Below, piece by piece: positions 12,223 to 24,724 of a stretch of 64,000 nucleotides of DNA. The first letter of the stretch is position 1. Every line of letters starts with the position of its first letter. The stretch is taken from positions 372,001 through 436,000 of the forward strand of contig JAIQDT010000234.1 in the NCBI GenBank assembly GCA_021521415.1, written 5' to 3'. Below the pieces are notes generated by a model. It did not search any database. It was not told the origin of the DNA and saw nothing but the letters and a program-made list of their open reading frames with translations. Origin of the DNA: Bidens hawaiensis. Taxonomy: Eukaryota > Streptophyta > Magnoliopsida > Asterales > Asteraceae. The translations under genes and the position numbers were made by a program.

Positions 12223-13713
12223 AGCAAGGGAAACGAACCCCGAGCTAACCTCGCACTGAGTGCCTACAAAACGGTGAGTTTCATGCAAACCTTTGGGGTG
12301 AAAAGCATGTTTATATACATTATCTATCAGAAAACGGTTCAGGATATAGATTATCTGAACATGTATATATGAAAAGTTCCTACAACCATAATGATTAACT
12401 ACGTGCTGATGAAAGATGATTATTATCATTGATCGGCATATTAAATGGAGATAGTACGAATGACAAAGTATAATGAAATTACACGTGACAATATGTTTAC
12501 ACAAACACATCATGTTATGTTAAACATAACTAATTTGGGAATAATGTGGTCTGTAATGGCCATGGGGCTATTGTGGGTGAAAGGGGAGCCACAATAGTAC
12601 TAAACTAAAGTTGAGTATGGCCTATGAGCCATGTTATTCTGCAACTTATAAACTAAAGTTGAGTATGGCCTATGAGCCAAGTTCTGCTGCAACTTATAAA
12701 CTAAAGTTGAGTATGGCCTATGAGCCAAGTTCTGCTGCAACTTATAAACTAAAGTTGAGTATGGCCTATGAGCCAAGTTCTGCTGCAACTTATAAAGTAA
12801 AGTTGAGTATGGCCTACGAGCCAAGTTCTGCTGCAACTTATAAACCAAAGTTGAGTATGGCCTACGAGCCAAGTTCTGCTGCAACTTATTAAACGAAATA
12901 ACTTGATTATGACATGAGTGTTAAGAAAATATTATGATTATATATGTTGTGAGCGGAAAGGGGGCCACAGTGATTAGTAATACGTGATAAATACTATATA
13001 TATGTGTGTGTGTATTGTGTGTGTATATATATATACATACTATGTGTATAGGCATAGGAAATTCTATGTGTAGAAAATAATAATTGTTTGTGTGTACAAT
13101 GTGTAATGTTTGAGTTACGTGAAACCATTGTGGTCAGAAGAGGGACCATAGTGGTGGTTTTACGTGGAACCGTTGTTGGCGGAAAGGGGGCCACAGTGGT
13201 TGATTTTATTTGGTAAATGAAGGCACGAAGTACGAATGAGCAGCCACGATCTTATCATAGTTTCAAACTCTATCATAAACTTATACACATACATATCAGT
13301 ATACAAAGATGTAGATATACATATATAAATGTAAATACATTTTCTTATATACGCGTGTACATACAAACTATGACTGTATGGTGTGCAGAGCTGATTTCGT
13401 TAAAACTTATGAAACTCACAAACTATTCGTAGTTGACCTGTTTTAACATGCTTTTCAGGTAATCAGATATGAGAAGTAATTTCCTGTGCGTTACGTGTCT
13501 GATTGGTGATTGATTTCGTGGGCATTTGAGTTAGAAGTAAAGTAATTGAAGAACCTGTTTGATTGTATCACCTAGTGTGTAAAAGATGTTAGAACAATGT
13601 AATATATTGTAAATTAGTTAGTAATGTTTCTTTATGAACAACGTATTTGATACCAGTTGTATATGTTGCATTTCCGTTTTACGTTTCCGCAATTCGCTTA
13701 ACAGGGTGTGACA
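12223..13713 (+). repeat. Element A 5' LTR, second part
   Basis: It continues from 7086 after removal of B and its duplication, and matches 32879-34245 of the 3' LTR. It ends GGGTGTGACA. It holds the 48-bp minisatellite and a TG/TA microsatellite near 13000-13040. Confidence 0.92.
12602..12889. repeat. 48-bp minisatellite, six copies, in element A 5' LTR
   Basis: Exactly six 48-bp units starting AAACTAAAGTTGAGTATGG with few mismatches. Because 48 is a multiple of three and the unit has no stop, both strands give open frames of 16-residue repeats. The 3' LTR of the same element has only three units. Confidence 0.97.
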
Positions 13714-13718
13714 GAAGT

Positions 13719-13730
13719 TGGTATCAGAGC
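13719..13730 (+). other. Primer binding site, element A
   Basis: TGGTATCAGAGC, an exact complement of the 3' end of plant initiator-Met tRNA, five bases after the LTR. Confidence 0.95.
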
Positions 13731-15553
13731 TATTGGTTATAAAGAATTAGGTTATCCCCTAGGATACCTACAATATAACCGTAGGCTCGATTATCACTGG
13801 AAAAGTTAATAATGAGTAACGATAGATACTGATGGATGCCGGGATGAACTCGTATGGCAAGTGAGTTATTATGGTCCGGAACGTAATAACAGACTTGCTT
13901 GTAAGATGGAATTCGTGGAGAAGTCGCGGATCATAATGATAGGTAAAAATGGCAACATACGTGCATAAAGGTGATGTGGAGTATATATGAAATGTGCATA
14001 CGTGCTTATCTGAAACGAGGTATAGGGATATGTGTACGTACAGTATTACCGATGATATTGAATCTTATTGTAACAAATATTATATTCGGTTATAACCAAT
14101 ATTAATTCCTATTATGATTAAAATTATATCGTATCAAAATTTATATTATATTCTTTTATAATTAATATTATACCTGTTCGTAACAAATAAAATATTTAAT
14201 TTCGGTATTAATTAATAATATCTTTTACGATGATCTAAGCTATCGAAAAACATTTTCTTCTGATTAACAATTGCATCGAAAGATGTATAGATCGGGTAGC
14301 TTTACGAAAGATGAAGAACCGGTGTTGCCTGTAAGTGAGAATATGAGAATGCTTCAACAAGTTCAAACTAACTCTGGTGATATGATGGAACCACTAAGGG
14401 GCTTAATATGCAAGGCCCGGGAAAGAAGCGTTGGAGGCATGTTCTATAGACAATGATTTCAAGAATATATATATATACATATAATACCTCTCATCATGGG
14501 TCTAACCTTTATTTTATGTACTTGTTTCTTTGACACTAAACTAAACTGTTTTCTGGTCATCCTTCGATTTCTATTGTTTGAAAAACAAACATCATCCATG
14601 GGGGAAATACTTAGTGATGAATCCAACTTATTGAATTATAAATATAATAACTACTTTATTGAGTCCCTAATTCTATAAACAGACCGTGACTACCAGTACA
14701 TATGATGTATTAATGATATTTCAAAAAGAAATATTAATAATAATAATTTCCTTTACATATCACCAGTACAACTAATTCTGATGAACCTCCTTAACTAGCA
14801 AACTCTTCGAATCATCTATGTTCGACAACCTTCAACCTCTCCTATATTAAGCGGCTTCAATTGATTATTATAAAATGAAAACCCCATAATCACGAAATGA
14901 TGACGTGCCCCGACTGGAATGGAACCTACTTACCTCCAACCAGTAAACTACTACTTTTATTAAGTCCGACATTCCTACGAAAACTGAATTACCTGGCGAA
15001 AGAATATATTTTACGATTATAGTTAACAAACATTCAGAAGTTAGGTGGAATATACACGTGCATTCCCATTATAACGTACTGATTAAACTCGTAACGAGCA
15101 AATATCTACCTACGGGAGAGACCGAACAAAAACAGCTTCCCAATAATGGGATCGTATTGGAACAATTGTCGTATAAGTTGTGAACTATTTATAATTGTTA
15201 TAACGCGTGCTTTGATAAAATTAGTACGGTATTGTCGTGTATAGCTTCTGATACTCCATACAAGCATATGGTTGTGAGCTATGCTAATATGGAGGATGAT
15301 TTGGGCATTTTTAATACAAACATTGACCCCTATTGGGTTAAAATTTCTTGTCATGAGATGACAACTTTTAATATATATGCAAACTTTGGCGGTTGCTAGG
15401 CCAAGTTTACGTACTATCCTTAGTATTCAAACAAACCCGTGTGATATATACGTGTTAATTTAAATACCTGATTACTTGTTATTGTAATTCCCTTTGTGAT
15501 CATTAGCGTATGTGAATTTTGTTAATTGTGGGATAACCAGTTATTGTTATAGA
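13731..15553 (+). other. Element A leader with ORF0 debris
   Basis: A 1.8-kb leader. The part at 13735-13960 matches the leaders of B and C. Apart from the short ORF0-like start at 14283 no coding sequence survives; the rest is AT-rich and saturated with stops. Confidence 0.6.
14283..14456 (+). pseudogene. ORF0 remnant, element A
   Basis: A 57-codon frame starting MYRSGSFTKDEEPVLPVSEN. The start matches ORF0 of element B (MSRNNEYVPEEEPVISVEED): same position in the leader, same orientation, shared EEPV and acidic character. The middle and C-terminal domains are unrecognisable. The match is short, so homology is probable but not certain; position supports it. Confidence 0.5.
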
Positions 15554-16510
15554 ATGGCCCCGAAGAAAGTAAACATGTTGTCAAAGGCAGATATAGCCGA
15601 GATGATCGCTCGACAATTACAAACAGTACTTCCGACAATAGCAGCACAATTCGCTGCTGGTATCCATAGAACTATGAATACAAATCATGTGCCGAACGCT
15701 AACGCGGCCGTAAATACTAATCCCCCGATAAATACTGATACTATCACAACTAATACTCCCCCCGTTGAATACCAATATTACTTTCAATAATGATAAACTC
15801 CCACCGAACTTGCACAATAGTTGTAACAATCAAAATCCCCCGCAACACGGATATCAACTTAAGAACTTCATGCTATGTAAACCTATGGAATTTAGCGGTA
15901 CTGAAGGACCAAATGGACTAGTAAGTTGCATCGAAAAGACTGAATCCATCATTAATATCACTAACTATCCACTAGATTGTATTGTCAAATTTGCTACTTC
16001 TACATTTGTAGACCATGCGCTAATGTGGTGGAATACTGTTATGCAAATTCGAGGACAAGAGGCAACCAATCGTATGTCTTGGACAGAACTTAAAAATTTT
16101 ATGATAAAACACTTTTGTCCGATAAACGAAATTCAGAAATTAGAGCAAGAACTTTGGAATCTAGAAATGAAGGGTGCAGATCACTTGGAGTATACCCACC
16201 GCTTTAATGAACTGGCTCGTCTAATCCCATGGTTAGTTACTCCAGAATCTAAACGTACTGAACGCTACATTTGGGGTTTAGCCCTCGAATTCAGGAGTTT
16301 GGTTAATTCAACTGGCCCTGTAACTTTCGAAAATGCCGTGTTACAAGCCGGCATTGTAACTTCTGATTTGATTAGAAGTGGTGCGTTAAGAATGCCCGGG
16401 GAATCATCTGGTACAAAACGAAACAATTATGGAGCGGGAATACAAGAAAGACAACAGAATAAATGTGTGCGCCCTGCAATACAAAATTACGCTATGATTA
16501 GTTCCGATGT
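15554..16510 (+). pseudogene. Element A gag, N-terminal and capsid part
   Basis: Gag of a Tekay-like chromovirus, forming the particle that packages element RNA. It starts ATG at 15554 (MAPKKVNMLSKADIAEMI). The frame shifts once near 15777 into a long open stretch containing FSGTEGPNGLV, DHALMWWN, the HFCP block, LWNLEMKGADHLEYTHRFNE and ERYIWGL, all typical plant Ty3 gag signatures. Element C is inserted in codon …SSD|V…, with duplication GATGT at 16506-16510. The frame resumes at 28753 with the zinc knuckles. Apart from that one frameshift and the insertion it is open, in contrast to the ruined pol of the same element. Confidence 0.92.
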
Positions 16511-19500
16511 AGTAACACCCCGTAACCGCAGCGGAAACGTAAACGGGATGCAACAGACACATCTGATATCAACGGCATTGCTTATAAAGAAAACACCACT
16601 ACATTAATTCACACCATATTACATTGTTCCGAGTGTAGTAATCGTCTAGGCGATAGCACATAAGTTTTACCAACAGTACATTAACATAATTAATACAAAA
16701 AGATCATTAAGCTTCCACAAAAAGCACGCATCGTCAAGCATGTAGCAATTATTCCAGTTTGGGAGTACCTAGAAAGCATGTAAAGAAAACGGGTCAACTA
16801 CGAATAGTTTGTGAGTTTCACTAATTTAAATAAACAGTGATAAATCATTATCATAATAATATATTAGCGATGTAATTATGCTGAGCCCACAAGTGAAACC
16901 TCTGACTATCCACACACAACCCCGCGGCATACTCCGCCCATGGACCTGCCCTAAACCGCTATGCCTAACATTACATAGCAAAAATATATAACAACAAAAT
17001 AGACATGTGCAACTGGCTGGGAAACATCAGCAAATCCATGCCGGACCAGTTGGGTTTGTCAGACCAATAGTACTATTCACACTCTACCGGCTTTCAGTTA
17101 ATCACTCGTGTTGCGGGGCCTTACAATGTTAGCAACTCAAACAATTACCATCTTAGTACATTTCCGTACGATTCCCGTACAATAAAATATATATAAATCC
17201 ACGCAAATCCATGCGTTCAATATGTACTTAAACATTTCAATAGTAACATGCTTTCCGCCCCTGGAAAATATTTAAAAACAATTCAGAAAAAGGGGCTCGT
17301 GAAACTCACCTTATCGTAAGCAGTAACACAGTACGTGAGCTATTAATCAGGATCTGTAATACGATCCCTAAGTTCGTTACTATACAATCACTATTAATAT
17401 AACTTTAACCGTGTTAACCGGTACATCTGGGTACACTGTTAACCCAGCACTGTACCCGTTCTGGGGGCAATGTTAACCCAGAAACACTTCTCCGGACTCA
17501 GATTGTGATATCGTTTAGAGTTCAATAGTTAAAATTACTATTAGTTCATTTTCCCCGTTTTGCGTGCCTAGCACGGTTATCCGTTTTTACGTTTCAAAAA
17601 TGAGTTTGGTCAGACACGACCCGAAAATAGTTGTTGACTGACAATTTAATTAAAGTTGTGAAATTATAGCTCGGTTTAGACGCCCCGATTGGCCGCGGGA
17701 GCCGTTTCCGTCTTTGGCGTACCGGAAACTGTTAAATCGGTTAAAATTACTCAAATCATCCGAATTATTTTCGGATGATTTACATTTAACTCAGTTATAT
17801 GAAAATAGTTCATTTTTAGGGTTTTTATACACCAGTCAGTTCGTTTAGGCGAACTTTACCGGTTTAATCGTTTTACGCTTTAAAAGTTTGTTTTTATTTT
17901 CTTTTTAGCACAAATAATTATCCATTTAATCTCGGATCTTGAAATTTTGCACAAATCACTTTTGACAGTGGGGAATTTTATAAAAATAATTCCAGAACTA
18001 ATTTTTATATTTAAAATTTATTTATCTATTTTTAAACACCATTTAAACACTAAATATGTCGTAAATACCAAACGATCTTAGAAAAATCCCAAATTTTTCC
18101 TGGATGACCCCTGCCATCCACATGGTCCCCTGTAATTTTTCCAGAACCAAAATCTCTATTTACATGCCATTTTCACTAAAACCGAGCTAGAAAACCCTAG
18201 AACTCGTTTAACCGAAAAGCCTGCTTAGACTTCTCCAACTGACCTAAAATTTTGTGTGTGACTTTTAAATGTTATAAAAAGCTTATCTAGAATTTTCCAG
18301 AATTTTTCATGATATTTAACTATTTTTCACCATTTTTGGCCAAAACCGAGCATTAAATTCACCAAATATTCATCCTTTGTCCAAAAATTACCAAAATTTC
18401 ACAGATCTCATATTTTCATGTGTAGATCATCTCTGTGAAATTTCATGACCTAACTCTAAACATGTCACAATCTGTCCAAAACACAAACATCATACAAAAA
18501 CCGAACTACCTTGTGTTTCTAGCTTCAAATCGCAAGGATCTCGCTTTCTAGCCTTTGCTAACAACTAGATACAACACCTACAAGCACAATAACACCACAC
18601 CAAGCAAGTTACACCCACAATCAAGCCATTTCTTTCATGCTTTCGGTTATGATATAAAAACAAAGATTTTAACCGTAAAAATTCGTTTTTGGTTCGTTTA
18701 ACTCCTTTCTTGGACCAAGATCCTTTGTATAACCCGTATACATCACTTGATCATGCAAGAATTGGTTTCATCTTGGGTTTTCACCCTTTTTCACTTGAAA
18801 CCTCATTTTCTTGCAATTAAACTCGAGAAAGGAAGGTGAAAACGTAAATGACTCGATCTTTACCTCGTTGTTCTTGCTACAATTCTCAGTTTTTAGTTCA
18901 TGAGATTGAGAGGAAATGAAGATTGTTGATTGTGTTGTTTAAAAAAAATAACAAGGAAAAGGGGTTTTACCCCCTTATTCCGATCGGACCAAAGAAAGGG
19001 GTGGGGTGGGACCCACTTCTTCTTTTCAAGCCACACATTTGGATATCAGAGATCTGGATAATGTTGTGGATAATCTGGTTCAGTTCGTTTTTCGGTTAAA
19101 TGTTTAATTCGGCTTAAAACGAGGCTAAAATGGTCGTTTTCGGCTTAAAAAAAGAAATTGATTTAAAACCGATTTAAAAACTTTAAAAACTTAAACAATG
19201 ACATTTATTATCTTAAAACATCATATTATTAATAATTGCGCATCTTTTTCGGCTTGATCGATCGTCTCTTGCTTGGTTTGGTATTAAAGGTTTCGTTTAA
19301 CGTACCGACGTACCATTAAATCGAAATTCTTTTTCTGTGCTTTAATTCACTTATCCCGAAGCTTTAAGACTTCGTAAACATCACTAAATATCTTATATCT
19401 CGTCTATAATGTAATCCTCGATTCGTTCGGCTTCAATAACCGTTAATCGGTTAATCGTATTTCCAATACGATTAACTGTATAATCGAGTATAATCCGTAG

Positions 19501-19613
19501 TGTGAATCATACATACTCGTATAAACGCATTATAATTCATATATTCATTATCAAATAACACATAAATAGTATATACCGGCTAGGGTATACCTGAATTTGC
19601 CGGAATCGTTACA
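16511..19613 (-). repeat. Element C 3' LTR
   Basis: 3103 bp. Its outer terminal base is mutated (AG instead of TG at 16511). It has a perfect 12-bp inverted repeat at 17753-17781 inside about 53 bp that the other LTR lacks. Confidence 0.95.
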
Positions 19614-19626
19614 TTCTCCCCCCGTA
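19614..19626 (-). other. Polypurine tract, element C
   Basis: The minus strand reads ACGGGGGGAGAA just before the 3' LTR, the usual site for plus-strand DNA priming. Confidence 0.85.
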
Positions 19627-19660
19627 ACAAAAATTTCGTCCTCGAAATTTTACACGTCGA

Positions 19661-22600
19661 CTACTTCCTTTTGAGGAAATAGGTAGGGGTATTTCTTCCG
19701 AAATTCGTCCTTTCGTTCCATGTATATTCTGGGCCTCGTTGCGAATTCCATTTGACTTTGACCAACGAAATCTTATTGTGTCTAAGTTGCTTGATTTTCC
19801 CGTCTACTATTTCTACGGGTTCCTCTACGAAATTGAGCTTATCACTTATTTGGACACCCTCTAGAGGTAACACCGATGTCTCATCCGCCAGACATCTTTT
19901 CAAGTTCGATACGTGAAACACGTTGTGAACTGCACTCAGTTCATCCGGTAGTTCTAATCGGTATGCTACGGGACCGATTTTTGCAGTAATATTAAATGGT
20001 CCAATATATCTCGGGGCTAATTTCCCCGCCTTTCCAAATCTGACTACACCCTTCCAAGGTGATACCTTTAAATACACTTTATCACCTTTCTCAAACGACA
20101 ACGGTTTTCTACGGGTATCGGCATAACTCTTCTGCGATCCCGCGCGGCCTTTAGATTGTTCCTAATTTCAAGGATTTTGCTGGTCGTTTCCTGGACCAGG
20201 TCTGATCTAATAACCTGAGTGTCGCCCACTTCAGTCCAGCAGAGTGGTGATCGGCACTTCTGACCATACAATGCTTCGTAAGGCGCTGCCTTTATACTGC
20301 TATGGTAACTGTTATTATAGGAAAATTCAACGAGTGGGAGATGTTGATCCCAATTTCCCTTAAAATCCAGTACGCATGCACGAAGCAAATCCTCCAGAGT
20401 TTGGATGGTCCTCTTAGACTGACCATCGGTCTGAGGGTGGTAAGCTGTGCTTAGATCAATACTCGTTCCCAGCGCTTCTTGCACAGCTTGCCAAAGATTG
20501 GAGGTGAAATGGCTATCCCGATCGGAGATGATTGAGATGGGTAACCCATGACGAGACACAATTTCATTTATATAAATCTGCGCAAGTCTCTCAGTGTTAT
20601 AATTATTTCTAATCGGAATAAAATGTGCCGATTTGGTTAATCGATCCACGATTACCCAAATTGCATCATGTCCTCGGGACGTCTTAGGAAGACGTGTCAC
20701 AAAATCCATCGTGATTTGCTCCCACTTCCATTCGGGAATTTCTGGTTGTTGTAACATCCCCAAGGGTTTCTGGTGCTCCGCCTTAACTCTCGCACAAGTC
20801 GTACATTTACCGACATACGCTGCTATGTCCTTTTTCATACCCGGCCACCAGTAGAACTCCTTCACATCCTTGTACATCTTATCCGATCCCGGATGTATGG
20901 AATATTTCGATCTATGTGCTTCGTCCATGATTAATTCACCAAGGTCATGGAGGGTCGGGATCCAAACCCGATTTTTGAAATAGAGAATTTCGTCCACGCG
21001 CCGTTCGAAATTCTTCTCATTGCCGTAAAGTCCCTCATTTTCCAATTGTTCCTCTTTCAACGCCTCACGTTGAGCGACTCGAATCAGGTCCGAAAGGTTC
21101 GACTGGACTACCATCCCTAGCGCTCGCACTCGCAATGGCTTAACCCGATCTTTCCTACTCAAGGCATCGGCTACGACGTTAGCCTTGCCGGGGTGATAAC
21201 GGATGTCACAGTCATAATCGCTTAACAACTCGACCCGTCTTCGTTGTCTCATATTCAGTTCTTTTTGATCGAATATGTGCTGCAAACTTTTATGATCGGT
21301 GAAGATGGTGCACTTCGTACCGTAGAGATAATGTCTCCAGATTTTAAGTGCGAAGATAACCGCTCCCAGTTCTAAGTCGTGAGTAGTGTAATTTTTCTCG
21401 TGTACTTTTAACTGTCGGGAAGCATAGGCTATAACCTTATTATTCTGCATTAACACGCATCCTAACCCTCTACGCGATGCGTCACAATACGCGACAAAAC
21501 CATCGTCTCCATCGGGGAGACTTAAAATTGGCGCTTGGCACAATTTTTGTTTTAGCGTTTGAAACGCCGTCTCCTGCTCTTCTCCCCATTCATACTTTTG
21601 ATCCTTTTGAGTCAGGAGAGTTAAAGGTTGGGCGATGCTGGAGAAGTTCTCTATAAATCGACGATAATATCCAGCTAAGCCTAAGAATTGGCGGATTTCC
21701 TTTGGCGATTTAGGCGTTTGCCAATTCTTAATTGCTTCAACCTTACTCGGATCAACGTGTATGCCTTGATGGTTTACAACGTGACCGAGGAATTGCACTT
21801 CTTGTAACCAGAAGTTACACTTGGAGAATTTTGCATACAACTTCTCCTGATTCAGAAGCTCTAAAATTATTCTTAAGTGTTGCCCGTGCTCTTCTTTACC
21901 TTTCGAGTAAATCAAAATATCGTCAATAAACACGATGACGAATTTGTCGAGGTAGGGTTTACAGACTCGATTCATGAGGTCCATGAACACTGCCGGCGCA
22001 TTTGTTAGCCCGAAAGGCATAACTAAGAACTCGTAATGGCCGTAGCGAGTCCGAAATGCGGTTTTTGGGATATCTTCTTCCTGAATTCTAACCTGATGGT
22101 ATCCCGATCTAAGATCGATTTTGGAGAAATAGCTCGCACCTTGCAGCTGGTCAAACAGGTCATCAATTCGCGGAAGAGGGTACCTATTTTTGATTGTTAA
22201 CTTGTTCAACTCCCTGTAATCAATGCACATTCTAAGGCTCCCGTCCTTCTTTTTCACGAATAATACAGGTGCACCCCACGGGGAATGACTAGGACGTATA
22301 AATCCTTTATCCATCAATTCTTGCAACTGATTGGATAATTCTTGCATCTCGGACGGTGCAAGTCGGTAGGGTGCTTTAGCAACAGGGCCAGCTTGAGGTA
22401 TTAAATCGATTCTGAATTCGACCTGTCGGGTTGGCGGTAATCCAGGAAGTTCTTCTGGGAAAACTTGTGGAAATTCGCGTACCACCGGGATATCATCCAC
22501 CCGTTTCTCCTCAGAATCTGTGGCCGTCAAGCTCGCTAGATACGCCACGCATCCCTGGCGTATATATTTTAACACCTTGAGGTGGGATATAAATGGTATC

Positions 22601-23163
22601 ATTGTGCCCGACTTCTCTCCTTGCACTAACACCTCTTCGTCATCCGACACCCGGATCTTGACGATTTTCTTTTCACAATTTATTTCCACTTTGTTACGTG
22701 CTAACCAATCCATTCCCACTATTATGTCAAAACTACATAATTCTACCGGTAATAAGTCAATCAGGAAGGATTGATCGTTCAGAATAAAAGGGCAATTCCA
22801 AACTATCTGATTAACTATCATGGTTTTACCGTTAGCGACTTCTACGGTATAAGGTTCTATGGTTTCACTAATCGGAAGGTTTGCTATCGATAGGAATTTA
22901 ACGGAGACAAAACTTCTATCGGCGCCCATATCAAATAATATAGAAGCGTAATGATCAGAGACGAGGAATGTACCTGTCACTACGCTGGGGTCCTGGCGTG
23001 CTTCGTTCGCCCCCATCACAAATGCTCGGCCTCTCGCCGGATTGGACAACGATGCCTGACCCACGGTTTGCCTCCCATTTCCTCCCTGGTTCAGTTTCGG
23101 ACAGTTTCTCTTGAAGTGATCTGTGCTGCCGCATTCAAAGCAAGCACGGCTGGTGGACATCAT
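19661..23163 (-). pseudogene. Element C pol: zinc knuckle, protease, RT, RNase H, integrase, chromodomain
   Basis: The main open frame is 1031 codons (23163-20068), followed in another frame by the integrase C-terminus and chromodomain (20101-19661). Domains in order: CX2CX4HX4C knuckle (residues 8-21); aspartic protease with LFDMGAD at ~22932, where the usual T/S after the Asp is Met; RT with FIDDILIYS near 21920; RNase H starting YCDAS near 21485; integrase zinc region near 20900-20780 and core motifs TMDFV (~20710) and SDRDSHF (~20520). The third catalytic residue is Lys instead of Glu (GQSKRTIQ, codon 20415-20413). Single-base losses near 20138 and 19718 shift the frame before and inside the C-terminal chromodomain (EPVEIVDGKIKQL…VKVKWN). 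Replication functions of a Tekay/Del chromovirus; defective as it stands. Confidence 0.95.
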
Positions 23164-24353
23164 TTGGTTTCCTTATGGGTATTGTTGTCGGGCTGGTTGG
23201 GTCCTAAATGGCTGGCACGGATAGGTTGCGGTTGTCGGTTCAGATTGTTCAGGTTTGTCCTACAACTCGGTGCGTAGTGCCCAATCCTGCCACACCGGTG
23301 GCACACTACTCCCTGGCACTTGCCACCATGCTGGTAACCGCATTTCTCACACTTAGGGAACGTCCCTTTCTGCGATTCCTACCTTCCGCCCGAACTAGTC
23401 AAGGCGTAGTTCTGGGCAGCGGGTCGAGCACGTTTATTTTGCTGCCTCTCCTGGATCCTATTGTCATACGTACCTCGCTTTCCCCCAGCAGACTCTCCTG
23501 CCACCTTCAGTGTCCCACTCCTCACGAAATCGTATGTGACGATACCAGCTTGCGTCACCGCACCCTCAAACGTCTTGTGTCCCCCAGAGTTGACTATACT
23601 CCTTACTACTGGAGTTAGTCCCCATATATAACGCTCAACCCTCTTTGACTCTGGGGTTACCAACCATGGCACCAATCGCGACAATTCATTAAATCGGTTC
23701 GTATAACCCAAGTGGTCTGCCCCCTGCATCTCCAGGTTCCACAATTCGTTTTCTAACTTCTGCAGTTCATTTTTCGGGCAGAAATGTTCCAGTACAAGAG
23801 CCTTGAGCTCTGCCCAGTTCATGCGGTTTGTCGCTGCCTGACCGCGAGTTTGCACTATTGTGTTCCACCATGTCAAGGCATGGTCCGTGAACGTGCAGGT
23901 AGCATACTTAACAACGTAATCCTCAGGGCAGTTGCTGATGTTCACAACAGACTCTATTTTCTCAATCCACTTAACCAACCCATTTGGTCCCTCAGTCCCG
24001 CTAAATTCTAGGGGCTTGCACAACATAAAATCTTTGATTGAACATCCCTTTGTTGCAGGAGTCGGTTCAGTGCGGTTCGTTTCTACACTAGGTATAGGGC
24101 CATTACTGTCTGTAACGACCACCCTTGGCGGTGCGTCATTACTCGGAATCGGGTTACCGTTCGGTGGGGGATTAACATTTTGTTCCCCCTCATTATTGGT
24201 GGTCGTTTGATTGCTCGCAGGGCTTGGATTGGTCGTATTATTGATACTGGCGGCGATGCGTGATACTATATCCGGTATCGCCGCCTCTAACTGTCGAGCA
24301 ATCAGACGGTCCACATCCACTTCTGACAATCGAGCTGACCGTTTTGGTGCCAT
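23160..24353 (-). pseudogene. Element C gag
   Basis: It starts at ATG 24353 (MAPKRSARLSEVDVDRLIARQL). This inner start was chosen over an upstream ATG at 24437 because it matches gag of A. Capsid signatures are FSGTEGPNGLV, DHALTWWN, HFCPKNE, LEMQGADHLGYTNRFNE and ERYIWGL. A TAG at 23381-23379 interrupts the frame, which then continues through two zinc knuckles (CEKCGYQHGGKC and CHRCGRIGHYAPSC) to a TGA at 23160, where pol lies in another frame. In this lineage gag and pol are normally one frame, so the stop and shift are most likely decay; a programmed shift is a less likely alternative. Confidence 0.93.
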
Positions 24354-24724
24354 TCTACACAACATTAAGAAAATACATATAAATAATACAAATTCCAATC
24401 TCGATACATAACACACATTCCATTCATTAATAAACATTAGTACATATTACATAAACATCAGTTCACATTACATTCCTACCATCATCACATAGATTAAGTT
24501 TTCATACATCAGTCATATATCGGCATCAATTCGACATAACCCGTTATGGGTCAGTGCTTGAATGATACATCAAAAGTATCTACAATGATATCCCCAAAAA
24601 AAGGCCCCCTATGGGCTAGTGGCTGTACTATAACTACCCAAGATTCACTCTATGTTAGCATCGCCACTAACTGCTTACACAGAGTATCAAAAAGCGGACC
24701 CTGACTACTACCACCCTAACATAA
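24354..24724 (-). other. Spacer between ORF0 and gag, element C
   Basis: 370 bp, AT rich, sharing phrases with the same spacer in B. No gene is seen. Confidence 0.5.

Noticed and set aside
12600..12892. Overlapping ~94-codon repeat proteins on both strands
   Set aside because: They follow automatically from a stop-free 48-bp repeat; the 3' LTR with three units gives different lengths.
13719..13730. Part of a tRNA-Met gene
   Set aside because: Only the 12-base complement of the tRNA end is present, next to an LTR, as in C and F; these are primer binding sites.
23160..23400. Programmed gag-pol frameshift in element C
   Set aside because: A stop plus a shift lie close together, and other single-base losses occur in the same element, so decay is simpler.
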